Assembly (NCBI GenBank): GCA_025200525.1
Contig: CM045760.1
Span: 44,473,932-44,537,931 of the forward strand
Length of the DNA stretch: 64,000 bases
Direction: 5' to 3'
Source: Camellia lanceoleosa
Taxonomy: Eukaryota > Streptophyta > Magnoliopsida > Ericales > Theaceae
In this document: positions 12,313 to 23,075 of the stretch, in pieces
Layout of the letters: the number at the start of each line of letters is the position of its first letter
Numbering within the stretch: the stretch's first letter is position 1
Notes under the pieces: model-generated
The model's database searches: none
Told to the model about the DNA's origin: nothing
What the model saw: only the letters and a program-made list of their open reading frames with translations
Made by a program: the position numbers and the translations under genes

Positions 12313-12876
12313 TTGGAACCGTTAAAGGTCAAGCTTGGGTTCTCAAACCGAAAAAGTTTGAAGTGTTTCCGTTTCGAAGCACACAAGGTATTGTTAGCCA
12401 CCTTTACCCTGCAGGAAGAGGCTAGAAGGTGGTGGATGTTGACCCGTGATGCAAACACTGTAATGACTTGGGCTCAGTTCAAGGAGTCCTTCTTTGAAAA
12501 ATATTTTCCTCAGTGCATCAGGGACAGAAAGGTGACCGAGTTTGAACAGCTGCGACAGGGCAAATTGTCAGTTGCAGAGTATGAGAAGCAATTTACCGAA
12601 CTTGCTAGGTATGCCCCACACATGGTGGATACCGATTACAAGAAGGCCAGGAGATTTGAAGGCGGCCTCAATGCTGCTATACAGGATCGGATAAATGTTT
12701 TGAAAATGCCAACTTATGTAGGTGTTCTCGACCGGGCTTTGATGGCCGAGGTAAATATTGCAGCAGTGAAACAATCTGAAACACCGACAAGTGAGTGGCA
12801 AGGGAAAAGACAGGGTTTCAAATTTAAGAAAGGCAAGCATAACCCAGCCAACAAGAAGCGAATCACGGGTCGATGA
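12313..12876 (+). pseudogene. Gypsy gag (capsid part), broken
   Basis: About 187 codons. Residues around 25-130 match the retrotransposon gag (capsid) fold family, with LLATFTLQEEARRWW, WAQFKESFFEKYFP and the YEKQFTELARYAP segment. The first 15 or so residues are out of register with the expected capsid N-terminus, and the DNA from 12060 to 12312 holds only degraded gag sequence with stops. The frame ends at TGA 12874-12876, while the rest of gag continues in another frame from 12873, so there is a frameshift at about 12866. Gag would form the cytoplasmic virus-like particle that packages element RNA. Confidence 0.85.
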
Positions 12877-13520
12877 CCATTGACCAAGGGAGTGGGTTTA
12901 CTCCACCGTGCTCTACATGTGGCAACAAGCACAAGGGAGTTTGCTATCAGGTTTCTGGAGCTTGTTTCAGATGTGGCAAAGTGGGCCACAGGATTAAAGA
13001 CTGCCCTTCAGCTCCACCAGCTAGTGGTAAAGCTGCACCAAGCGCAGCAGCATCAAATGTAGCACCGAAGCCTAACCCCAAAACTACCGGGAAAGAGCCT
13101 ATGAGGCAGGGCCGAGTATTTGCCCTAGTACCGGGAGACGTTCAGAATACTGAGACCGTTGTGTCAGGTATCCTCTCTATTTGTGCTCAAAATGCATATG
13201 TATTGATTGATTCAGGGTCTACACATTCTTATGTGTCACATGCTTTTTCGCGTAAATTGAATAGACCCTTAGAACCCATGAATTACTTGCTAGCTGTATC
13301 ATCACCTGTTGGGGGATCCATGACATGTGCATATATGTATCCTGCTTGTGAGATTATTGTTGGGGATATGCATCTGTTTATTGATTTGCTACCGTTGAAT
13401 ATAGATCATTTTGATGTGATATTGGGGATGGATTGGCTACAGAAATATCATGCTACTATAGACTGTGTAACAAAACAAGTAGTTTTCCGTCCACCGGGTT
13501 TGCCCGGAATTTGTGTTTAA
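12873..13520 (+). pseudogene. Gypsy gag zinc knuckle and aspartic protease
   Basis: Contains a CX2CX4HX4C knuckle (CFRCGKVGHRIKDC, about residues 31-44), which binds element RNA, then a Pro/Ala-rich linker, then a retropepsin domain with active-site VLIDSGSTHSYVS (about residues 110-122) and the ILGMDWL motif near residue 185. The catalytic Asp-Ser-Gly is intact. The upstream capsid lies in a different frame and the reverse transcriptase follows in a third (starting before 13513), so the protease is cut off from its polyprotein. Confidence 0.88.
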
Positions 13521-14470
13521 TGGGAGTGGAGTAGTACCCCTCCATATCTCGATTTCTTCCGTAAAGGCCAAATTGATTAGAAAGGGTGTAAGGGATATCT
13601 GTCGATCAGATTTGTGCATCGATAATGTTAAAACTGATGTGAATTGCATTCCTATAGTTAGAGAATTCCCAGATGTATTTCCGGATGATCTACCAGGGGA
13701 TTTGATTGACAGGGAGATTGAGTTTATTGTTGATGTAGTACCGGGTACACAGCCGTTATCTAAAGCTCCTTACAGAATGGCTCCAACTGAATTGAAGGAA
13801 TTGAAAGTACAATTGCAGGAACTGTTAGACAAGAAATTTATCAGACCCAGTACTTCACCGTGGGGTGCACCTGTTTTATTTGTGAAGAAGAAAGATGGCT
13901 CACTGAGACTGTGTATTGATTACCGCGAATTGAACAAGGTAACTGTAAAGAATAAATATCCCTTACCGCGTATTGATGACTTATTTGACCAGTTACAGGG
14001 TGCACAAGTGTTTTCCAAGATTGATCTTAGATCGGGGTACCATCAACTGAAAGTCAAACCGGAAGACATTGATAAAACTGCTTTTAGAACGAGGTATGGC
14101 CACTTTGAATTTTTAGTTATGCCGTCGAGTTATTTAATGCCCCCGCCGCATTTATGGACCTCATGAATGTAATTTTAAACCATACCTTGACGATTTTATT
14201 GTGGTATTTATTGATGACATATTGATTTATTCTAAGACTGTATAAGACCATGAACATCATCTGAGGTTAGCCTTGCAAACCTTAAGAGAACAGAAACTGT
14301 ATGCTAAATTGTCTAAGTGTGAGTTTTGGCTTGTTCATGTTATGTGTTTGGAACATGTTGTTAGCAAAGATGGAATTTCTGGTGCTCCACCCAAAATTGA
14401 AGTCGTAGTGAATCGCCTAGACCAACAAATGTGACCAAGTCCAAGCTTTTGGGATTGGTGGATATTACGT
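13513..14470 (+). pseudogene. Gypsy reverse transcriptase, broken
   Basis: The open part (to 14166) has the N-terminal RT segments: [12 protein letters not shown], the [26 protein letters not shown] region, [12 protein letters not shown] and [12 protein letters not shown], which carries the first catalytic Asp. The frame is lost near 14124, where the expected MPFGLTNAP motif is garbled. The catalytic pair survives out of frame as FIDDILIYSK (about 14206-14235), followed by a stop at about 14242 and a degraded thumb/connection region to about 14570. RT copies element RNA into cDNA within the particle. Confidence 0.88.
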
Positions 14471-14577
14471 AAGATTTGTCAAAGACTTCTCCAAAATTGC
14501 CCTACCAATCGGCATACGCTTGACTCGTAAAGGGTATCATTTGACTAGATCGACTGGAGGAATCAAGATTTCAAGAA

Positions 14578-15396
14578 TTGAAAACCAGACTTGTGACCGC
14601 ACCGATTTTGACTCTACCTTCAGGTACGGATGGTTACACTGTTTTTAGTGATGCTTCTCATAAGGGTTTGGGATGTGTTTTAATGCAGAATGGGAGAGTT
14701 ATTGCTTATGCTTCCCGACAGTTGAGACCACATGAAAAGAACTACCCGACCCATGACCTAGAACTTGCTGCAGTAGTTTTTGCATTGAAAATTTGGCGTC
14801 ACTATCTGTATGGAGCGACATGTGAAGTGTATACTGACCACAAGAGCTTGAAGTACTTTTTCACTCAGAAAGAACTGAATATGAGACAGCGGAGATGGCT
14901 TGAACTGATCAAAGACTATGACCTACAGATTTTGTACCATCCGGGAAAAGCCAACACCGTTGCCGACGCATTGAGTCGAAAATCGATTGGGAACTTAGCC
15001 TGTTTGCTGACTGGACAGAAAGAGTTGCTTCTTGATCTGGAAAAGTCTGAAATTGAAATTGTTTTGAAGGAACAAGGTGGAACCTTAGCTGCTATTTCTG
15101 CTCAACCAGCCTTGATTGAGGAAATTAAAGAAAAACAACAACTAGATGATTTCTTGAAGAAGGTTATTGAAGAAAGAGATTCAAAACCGAGACCGGGGTT
15201 CAAATTTGAGAACAATATACTGAAATTCCAAGACAGACTGTGTGTACCAAATGACACTGAATTGAAAAGAAGAGTTCTGCAAGAAGGCCACAGTTCGAAG
15301 TTCTCTATTCACCCAGGGAATACGAAAATGTACCAAGATTTGAAACAAAATTTCGTGGCGGTGAATGAAGAAGGAGATCGCCGACTTTGTGTCTAA
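14578..15396 (+). pseudogene. Gypsy RNase H and integrase zinc-binding start
   Basis: About 272 codons. RNase H motifs are clear: [49 protein letters not shown] and [15 protein letters not shown]. This domain removes the RNA strand during cDNA synthesis. Downstream, a His residue pattern ([13 protein letters not shown]) begins the integrase zinc finger; its Cys pair (CLHCQQSK) appears in another frame at about 15390-15420, so a frameshift lies near 15360-15380. The RT upstream is in a broken frame. Confidence 0.88.
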
Positions 15397-16017
15397 GTGT
15401 CTCCATTGTCAACAGTCAAAGTCAACATCAACGACCGCCGGACATCGCAACCCTTACCCATACCAGAATGGAAATGGGAGCATATCACGATGGATTTTAT
15501 CGTCGGATTACCTCGCTCCAGGAAAGGTATGGATTCAATTTGGGTTATTGTTGATAGACTGACCAAATCTGCACACTTCCTACCTGTCAAGACAATTTAT
15601 AATGCGGATAAATTGGCTGTTATCTATATTGATGAAATTGTGAGATTGCACGGAGTGCCTGTTTCTATTGTTTCTGACAGGGATTCGAAGTTTACATCGA
15701 GGTTTTGGCAGAGCCTACAGACTGCATTGGGTACTGAATTGAGGCTGAGTAGTGCCTATCATCCTCAGACAGATGGACAGTCAGAAAGGACCATCCAAAC
15801 TCTAGAGGACCTACTGAGAATGTGTGTACTGGACTTTCAGGAAACCGAAAGTCATTTGTCGTTATCGAATTCGCCACAACAACAACAGACTACCATTCGA
15901 GTATTGGAATGGCGCTTTCGAGGCGTTGTATGGCGAAAGTGTAGATCTCCAATCTGTGGGCGAAGTTGGAGATGGGCCGTTGTTGGGCAAATTGTTTATG
16001 AAACAACCAAAAGGTAA
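15397..16017 (+). pseudogene. Gypsy integrase core
   Basis: The DDE catalytic triad is visible: Asp in TMDFIVGLP, Asp in IVSDRDSKF, and Glu in PQTDGQSERTIQ. The core catalyses strand transfer of the cDNA into host DNA. After about residue 150 the sequence becomes frameshifted (15850-16020): the expected PFEYWNGAFEALYG segment is read in the neighbouring frame. The start codon is incidental; the domain is part of a former polyprotein whose zinc finger lies just upstream in a different frame. Confidence 0.88.
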
Positions 16018-16098
16018 AATCGACATAAAGAAAGACCTAAAACCGCATGAGTAGACAAGAGTTATGCAGATGTCAGAAGACGGGATAGAGAGTATGAA

Positions 16099-16566
16099 GT
16101 GGGTGATCACGTTTTTGTGAAAGTGACACCAATGAAAGGCCAGACTCGTTTTGGAGTCAAAGGCAAGTTAGCGCCGAGGTATGTCGGACCGTATCAGATT
16201 ATTGAGAAAATCAATCCGGTGGCGTATCAAGTTGCGCTCCCTCCTGAAATGGAGCATATGCATAACGTCTTCCACATCTCGATGTTGAGAGACTATCTTC
16301 GAGATCTGTTTCATGTGATTGAGCCTACTCGCATTGTGTTGGGTGATGACTACACTTACGAGGAACGGCCTATACAGATTGTGAACCGACGGATCAAGAA
16401 ACTGAGGAACAAGGAGATTCCACTAGTGAAAGTTGACTGGCAGAACCATGGTGGTGTGTATGCCACTTGGGAAAGGGAAGATGACATGGCTAGGCGATAC
16501 CCGGATTTGTTCCCGCTGAACCCTGTTTTCTTCCAGACTGAAGGTAACTCGAGTTTAGAGGACTAA
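16099..16566 (+). pseudogene. Gypsy integrase C-terminus with chromodomain-like tail
   Basis: Starts within the integrase C-terminal domain (GDHVFVKVTPMKG) and includes the GPY/F module (RYVGPYQIIEKINPVAYQVALP) and the HNVFHISMLRDY motif. The last 50 residues (VKVDWQNHGGVYATWERE) look like the chromodomain-related tail of chromoviruses, which directs integration toward particular chromatin. The stop TAA (16564-16566) is 9 bp before the polypurine tract, so this is the natural end of pol. The domain is open, but is separated from the core by frameshifts. Confidence 0.85.
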
Positions 16567-16575
16567 ACTCCTTAT

Positions 16576-16588
16576 AAGGAGGGGAGAC
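16576..16588 (+). other. Polypurine tract
   Basis: AAGGAGGGGAGAC directly precedes the 3' LTR; it primes plus-strand cDNA synthesis in LTR retroelements. Confidence 0.85.
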
Positions 16589-18987
16589 TGTAACAACCCT
16601 CGTACTGATTACCGTTAAACCACTGAATTATATACTGATTTCCGTTAAACTGAACTGCTAATGACTGATTAGTGAACGGGATGAACTACTGAACAAACTG
16701 AATGAAACTGAAACTGAAACTGAATAAGTTTGTCTATTGAATTGCGTGCTGCATCTGTTTGAGTGGATGATTATCTGTTTGAATTGATGTGTTTAAACTG
16801 TTAATTGAAGGCCTTATCGGCGACCGATTTAGGAACCGTTTAATGTTTTGTGACCAGTAGAATATTTATGATTTAATGGCATATTTATCTGAAAATTGAT
16901 TAGGAACGATTAAATTAGATTGAATTGAGTTAATTGAGAACTTGGGCTTAATTACATGTTTGCCACCCTTAGTGGCCATTTGTTTATTGGTTATATTGAG
17001 CCTATACACTTAAAACAACATTTGATCAGCCTTCTTTCCCTACCTATAGCCGACCAAACAAGAGGTTAGAGAGAGAGAGAGAGTTCATCTTGAGGGATTT
17101 GAGCTCATTTTGTAGAGATTGCTTGAGAATTGCTTGGAATTGAGGTGCATTGGCATAATTGAACTTGTTCTTCTTGAAATCAAGACTTAGGTAAGGAAGT
17201 TACCTTCTTATTGTTGTCCTTGAATTCCATCTTGCATGTTTCATGCATCATTAGAGAGCTAAGACATGAAATTGTCCATAGTTGATGAATTGGAGCTCCA
17301 TTCATGCATGCATGTGTATATTGATGAGTTTGAAGTTGAATTCTTGGAGAATTATACATGCATGTACATATTTTTGCCATAGACCATGTTTTCATTTGGT
17401 TTTCAAAGATTGGAGCTCATTAGAGCAAGATTTGAAGCTTGGATTTGATTTGAAACTCATGCATGTCACTTTGTAGCATGTTCATGCATATTCATGAAAA
17501 CTAGTTTGAAATTGGGTTTGAATTAAACACCCTTGGGCCTTGATTTCTTAAATTGAGGTTTGAAACATGTTATATTATGTGTTTTTATGAGTTTTCCAGA
17601 AAATGGGCCCAAGAGGATCGATTTTGGAGGTTGAAAGCTTGGTTTTGAATTCAGAACACAATTCTGGATTTTCCAGATTTCTGTTGTCCGCTCGAGCGGA
17701 GGTGTATGCGCTCGAGCGTAGAAATCGCACTCCCAGTAATTGTTGCATACTTTATGCAGGCGCCGGCGGATAAATTCACGCCGGCGGTTTTTCGACCATC
17801 CAAGAGATATTTTGCGATCGCCGAGCGGAGGAAGTTACGCTCGAGCGGGTAACGTTTTCAGACGCTCGGCGGAATTGTGCGCGGCGGGAACACATTTCAA
17901 AAATTCTGAAAATGTTTTCGGTATGCATTTTCGCATCCTCATCGCATCCTAGGCATCCTTAGGCCTAGTTTAAAGCATCTTAACGAGGATTTAGACATAG
18001 AACCACACCGAAGAGATTAGGGATTTAATTAACATCCTTTCCAACTGTAAACTTAGTGTGTGTTCTATCTGTTTACCGTTTAGGGTTGGCTCACGGGGAC
18101 GCGCTCTAGCTATTGATAGCCCAATCACTGTGAGTAACAGATGTGTAAAGATATGTTCAAAATGTTTATCTTTTGAATACTGTTTACCGAACTGTTTACT
18201 GAAATGATATTATTTATTGAATGAATGTATGTCCTATTTTCTGAACTGTACTGTGGCATCCTTAGCACCTCATCGTTATTGAGTGTTACTGAGCTCGCTT
18301 CGGTTTTCTTATGAAACCATACTGACGATGGCCATCACTATTGTTGGGTCTGTTAAGACCCGGTCCTTTGGACCATACTGTTTATAGGCTAACGGATGTA
18401 CCACATATGACTGATTGATTGAAATACTGAAAGATTGATATACTGTATAATGAATTGATTTCATTACTGTAAGGGCATTCATTCATAACCCCTTTATACA
18501 TTATGTTATTCACTGGGCTTTAGCTCACTGTTTATATATATATGTAGGTTCTCAGCAGCCGAACCAGAGCTAGGAGCGTGGGATTGGTCCCCAGTTTTGT
18601 CAGCCAGCCAATGTGCCTCACTGTGAGGTTCCGAGACGCCATGTCATGGCTTGGGGTGTTTTTGTGTCCCCATTAGTCTCCTACTGCTTTGTACTGTTGC
18701 GTTCTTTGTATAGATCAGATAGACTGCTTTTATCAAGATCGAATCGAGGGATCAAGTCCCCGTACTAAATGTGTGTAATGATTGTATATACTGTACTGGT
18801 TTGAATGCATATATGTATGAAAAATGTTTTTGGCATACAGATTTTCACAGCTCAATGGACACTAGTTATATACTGTATTGGCTTCCGCCAGTTCTCTTTC
18901 ATCAGATATCGTTTCAGAGGCCTTGGTAATCTCGACATCTTGGCGATTCTGATGCTAAACCCATAGGGCCGGGTTTGGGTCGTGACA
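16589..18987 (+). repeat. 3' LTR of the Gypsy element
   Basis: 2399 bp. Identical to the 5' LTR over long runs, with isolated single-base differences (for example at the GGCGACCGA position near 16822). The palindrome cluster (17690-17895) differs strongly: several CGCTCGAGCG units appear as CGCCGGCG or CTCGGCG. Other divergent patches are at 18270-18325, 18555-18570, 18690-18750 and 18890-18960. Confidence 0.93.
17688..17895. repeat. Degraded CTCGAG palindrome cluster in the 3' LTR
   Basis: Only about three units retain CTCGAG (near 17697, 17711 and 17840); the remainder read GCGCCGGCGG, CGCCGGCGG, CGCCGAGCGG and CTCGGCGG. The flanks on both sides match the 5' LTR almost perfectly, so the change is confined to this block. 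Confidence 0.8.
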
Positions 18988-18992
18988 GTATG

Positions 18993-21088
18993 ATTAAATT
19001 AGATTAAAAATGAGTTAATTGCAAACTTTGACTTATTTACCCAAAATGCCACTAAGTGGGCCACTATCCTACACAATTAAGGACTTGATTTACACTTGAA
19101 CAAAACCATTTCCTCAGCCCTTTCCTTATGCTAGCCGACCAAAGTGAGGAAGAATGAGAGAATTGGGGTTCCATCTAGAGAATTGGCTTGTAGACTTGAA
19201 GAAATTGTAGGAAATTGGCAAATCTAGCTCCCACACATTGATTACGAGACTAAGGTAGGACACTCATCTTCTTGTTGTTGTCATAGAACTAATTCTTACA
19301 TGATTCATGCTTCAATTGTAGAGTTAAGACTTGAATTAGTTCATACATGTTGAATTAGAGCATAATTCATACATGCATGTTTATATTGATGCATCTTGAG
19401 TTGATTCCATGGCCAATTGTACACGCATGTTCATAATTAGGCTTGAGTCCATGTTTCAACTTGTTTTTGGTATAAATGGCTCACTAGAACATCAAATTGG
19501 AGCTTTGAAATGGTTTAATTTCATGCATGGCATGTTTGAAGTTTATTCTTGAAAATGGGTTTGAAAATTGGTTTTAATTTACTCACTCTTGGGCTTTGAA
19601 TTCACAAATTGAGCTTTAAAACTTGTTGTATATTGAATTTAGATGTGTTTTCCAGAATTTGGGCCCAAGAGGTCGAGTTTTGGGTGATAGAATGCTTAAT
19701 TTGAGCTTGGAAGGCAAATCTGGAAATTCCAGATTTGGCTTCTTCGCTCGAGCGAAGGATTCCTCGCTCGAGCGACCAACGTTTACTCTGAGCCACGCTC
19801 GAGCGAAGGATTGGTGGCTCTAGCGTAAAATTCGAGCATCCAAGATTTTTTTCTTGTTTCATCGACCGCTCGGCGAAGGATTTCTCGCTCGAGCGAAGCC
19901 TTTGATTTTGGAAGCTCGCTCGAGCGAAGGAAGGCTCGCTCGAGCGAGGGTCCTATTTTCAGCAAACTTTGCACAATGTTTTCTTAGTGTATTTTTGCAT
20001 CCTCATCCCATTCTAGGCATTCTTAGGCCTAGTTTAAGGCATCTTAATGAGGATATAGATATAGAACACACCGAGACAAATAAGGGATTGAGTTATGATA
20101 TTTTTCCAACTGTGTAGCTTAGTGTGTGTTCAACTTGTGAACTGTGTAGGGTTGGCGACTGGGGAAACACGCTCTAGCATACCGTAGCCCAAACTCTGTG
20201 AGTAACAATTGTGTAAAGATATGTTCAAAATGATTATCTTTCGGATACTGAACTGTTTTCTGAACTGGTATTATTTATTGAATGAATGTATGTCCTTTAT
20301 TTCTGAACTGTACTGTGGCATCCTTAGCACCTCATCTTTATCAAGAGAGATCTCTGTCGGTTCCTCGTGGAACCATTATCACATCGACTGATGGCCATCA
20401 TTACTGTTCGGTCTTTAAGACCTACTGTTTACTGCTATGCTAATGGATGTACCACATATGACTGAATAACTGTTTTGACTAAAAGACTGAAATATTGTTT
20501 AATGAACTGTTTTCATTACTGTAAGGACATTTCATTCTTAACCTCTTTACGCCTTATGTTATTCACTGGGCTTTAGTTCACTGTTTATATATATATGTAG
20601 GTGCTCAGCCATTAGACCGGAGTTAGGAGCGAGGGTTAGACTCCAGTTTTGTCAAGCCAGCCTAAGTGCCTCACTGTGAGGTTCCAAGCCTATCATGCCA
20701 GGGCTTAGGGGTGTCTTAGCATTCCCCCTTTTGTACTGTCCCACTGTTTTGGTATAACCTGAATGCTTACTGTACTGTTATCAAGGGATTAGGTCCTTGC
20801 ACTGTTTGACTGTAAATGTTGTATAGACTGAATGTTTACTGTGCTGTAATAGGGATTAAGTCCCTGTTTCGCTGAATGATATGTATGTATTTGTACTGTT
20901 CTGTAAATATGCATGAAAAATCTTTTGGCATACAGACTATCACAGCTCATTGAACATTATTCATTTACTGTATTGGCTTCCGCCAGTTCTCGAACTCGCT
21001 TTTATCAGATATCACAAGGTGCCTTGATAATCTCGGATTCTTGGCGATTCTGATGCTAAACCCATAGGGCCGGGTTTGGGTCGTGACA
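18993..21088 (+). mobile_element. Solo LTR family A, right part
   Basis: This is the continuation of the LTR that starts at 9152. The join is marked by the second GTATG of the nested element (18988-18992), and the end GGGTCGTGACA at 21088 is followed by CATAT, matching 9147-9151. No internal region accompanies it, so it is a solo LTR. It parallels the nested element's LTR throughout, with many substitutions, so it is an older relative. Confidence 0.88.
19744..19955. repeat. TCGCTCGAGCGA palindrome cluster in solo LTR A
   Basis: Six intact CGCTCGAGCG palindromes (near 19745, 19765, 19796, 19884, 19918 and 19938) and two degraded ones (GGCTCTAGCG near 19816 and CCGCTCGGCGAAG near 19866), often in pairs about 20 bp apart and flanked by GAAGGAT. 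Confidence 0.85.
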
Positions 21089-21093
21089 CATAT

Positions 21094-22488
21094 GGGATAT
21101 ATGTGTAGACCGGAAGTGAAGAGCCGAAGTGATGAAGTTAAAGTACAAAGAATTAAATATGAATTTATTGGTATATTTTGAATTGTTTGGATTTGTACAT
21201 CTCGAAAAATAATAAACAATCTCGATAAATTATGAAATTTGGGCAGAGGCATGTAAACGTAATACTAGGCAACTTTTGTATTTTAACTTTTTATTAAAAA
21301 GATCAATTACAACTTGTAATCGAATGATCTTGGTTACAATAGTTTTTATTCATTTTAACAATACAAACTTGAGATGTTGTTTTAACCCAAGAAGTGAGCT
21401 CATTTTCATTGATTTCACGTAAACTGAAGTAAAACATTATTCTGAACACTTTTTGTGTTTTGAACTTTTCAAAAAAAAAAAAAAAACATCTTAGGGTGGT
21501 TTCTTTTCATTTTTAGCTTCAGGTTTTTTGGTCGATTTCCGTTTAGGTTCTTCTATCAAGTTTTTCTCTCAACCTGTTCAGTTTATACTAAATCTTTTTG
21601 CAACACCTTTTAGGAAATTTGATTCTGTACAACTTTTGTTCTTTGAGTTTTGGTTAATTCGAATGATTTAAGCGTGAAGCGGTGCATTAGTTCTTCAATA
21701 ATTTACTTATGATTAAATTATACTAAATTTATTTTTGCAGAATGGTTGATCTTACTAACTTTTTATGTAGGGCTAACCTACTATATTTTATTTTTATTTT
21801 TATATTTATATTTTTTATACTCAATTTATATTTAGTTGTGTACGGTTAAGAAACTAAATGTCACCGTATTTCGGAAAACTACCTCTTCGTCTCAGTACGG
21901 GTGGAACTACTTGTCTTATCCCGTAACAAGAATTAAATGTACTTTTACTTGTGTCTGGCGGATACGTAGGTATCAAATCTTGTACTCATACTAATATATT
22001 TGTATACTGACCCGTTTTGTCTTTTGGCATCTTGGGTGCGTTCTGTTTAAGTGTAGCCAAACTTTTTTTTGCAGGATTTGTTGGGACTACGGTGGTTATG
22101 AGAAATAATTATGGCTGTAGGACATGTCTCTTAGATTTCTCTTGTTTTCTTGAGTTTGGGGTTAATATTATTATTTTTTTATTTTTTATTTTTTATGACC
22201 TTAGTTTTTTGATAATTGGACATTGTAGGTTATTTTCTAACTTTACATTATTTAAGTTGTTTTCACTATTTGTGCTACTTTAATGTTGGAGATATTTAAT
22301 AGTTATAAATTTATGATGGACGATTTGGTTTGTGTTTTGTTATTTTTTTATTTTTTGAGTATTGAAATTTACTTAGACCAAATTGAGACGAAAACATTTG
22401 GATTTTTTTTTTTAGGATTTGGATGATGAAATATTGATTGGGATTTAATTCTAATTTAATATTTAATTGTCCAAATTTTGAGGCGGGG
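21094..22488. other. Host intergenic DNA, no gene recognised
   Basis: Contains an A run at about 21473-21486, a slightly GC-richer unclassified block at 21835-21980, and T-rich stretches. Short reading frames here are low-complexity. No TIRs or splice-bounded exon were found. Confidence 0.45.
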
Positions 22489-22690
22489 CATTTTATATAA
22501 GTGAAACAACTCACTTTTTTATTCTTCTTTTTTTTTTTTTCTTTTTTTTTCCTCTTGATGTGGGATTATCAAATAAATTATAAACTAATTAGAGTTTTAT
22601 TTTTATATGGTTAAATTGAAATTAGCTAATGGAGATTTTCTTAGTTGTTTAAAATTAAGAAAATTAATATGAGATATTGAAACTCTCACA
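22489..22690. repeat. Dispersed sixth copy of the 5340-6480 repeat
   Basis: Contains TTTATATAAGTGAAACAACTC, a long T-rich spacer, GATGTGGGATTATCAAATAAA and the tail TTAAAATTAAGAAAATTA, which also follows the last array unit (about 6525-6545). The shared tail shows that the array at 5340-6480 and this copy derive from one repeat family. Confidence 0.7.
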
Positions 22691-22814
22691 AGACTCCTCA
22701 CTAAAATTTCTTTTTGCTTATATAATATAAGGGGACTTACGTGTAGGTCTTAATAAGTGGACTTATTGTCCAATAGGTCCTATGATAATTAGTAACATTT
22801 TTCATTAAATACTA

Positions 22815-23075
22815 TTAAAAAAAGTCACTAATTGTTAATTTTCAGTGACAATATGAAAATTTTGTCACAAAAAATATCACTAATTATAAGTTTTAGCGAC
22901 AGTTTAAAAAAATCGTTACAAAAAAATGTCAGTAATTCACAACTTTTAGCGACAATTTGAAAAATTTGTCACAGAAAAACATCACTAATTGTAAGTTTTA
23001 ACGATAATTTATAAAAATCATGATAACAAAAAGTCATTAATTGTCAATTTTTAGCGACATATGTAAAAAATCATC
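22815..23075. repeat. Tandem repeat of about 55-60 bp, five units
   Basis: The motif CACTAATTGTAAGTTTTAGCGACAATTTGAAAA-like recurs about five times with drift (starts near 22823, 22875, 22929, 22982 and 23032). Each unit pairs TTAGCGACA with a downstream CATCACAAAAA or GTCACAAAAA. The pattern resembles subterminal repeats of plant CACTA-like DNA transposons, but no complete element ends were found. Confidence 0.65.

Larger units (their letters stand above)
9473..18987 (+). mobile_element. Complete but defective Gypsy (chromovirus-like) element
   Basis: A 9515-bp element flanked by an exact 5-bp target-site duplication, GTATG, at 9468-9472 and 18988-18992. Parts in order: 5' LTR 9473-11884, primer-binding site 11888-11899, gag, protease, reverse transcriptase, RNase H, integrase, GPY/F region with a chromodomain-like tail, polypurine tract 16576-16588, 3' LTR 16589-18987. 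This order (integrase last) defines the Ty3/Gypsy superfamily; the C-terminal tail and approximately 2.4-kb LTRs suggest a Del/Tekay-like chromovirus (inference). The coding region has frameshifts near 12866, 13505, 14124, 15380 and 15850-16050 plus extra stops, so it cannot make its own polyprotein. It sits inside a solo LTR of a related family. Confidence 0.93.

Noticed and set aside
22815..23075. Regularly spaced repeats resembling a CRISPR array
   Set aside because: Units drift strongly, spacers are homologous to each other, and the genome is a plant; this is a degenerate tandem repeat.
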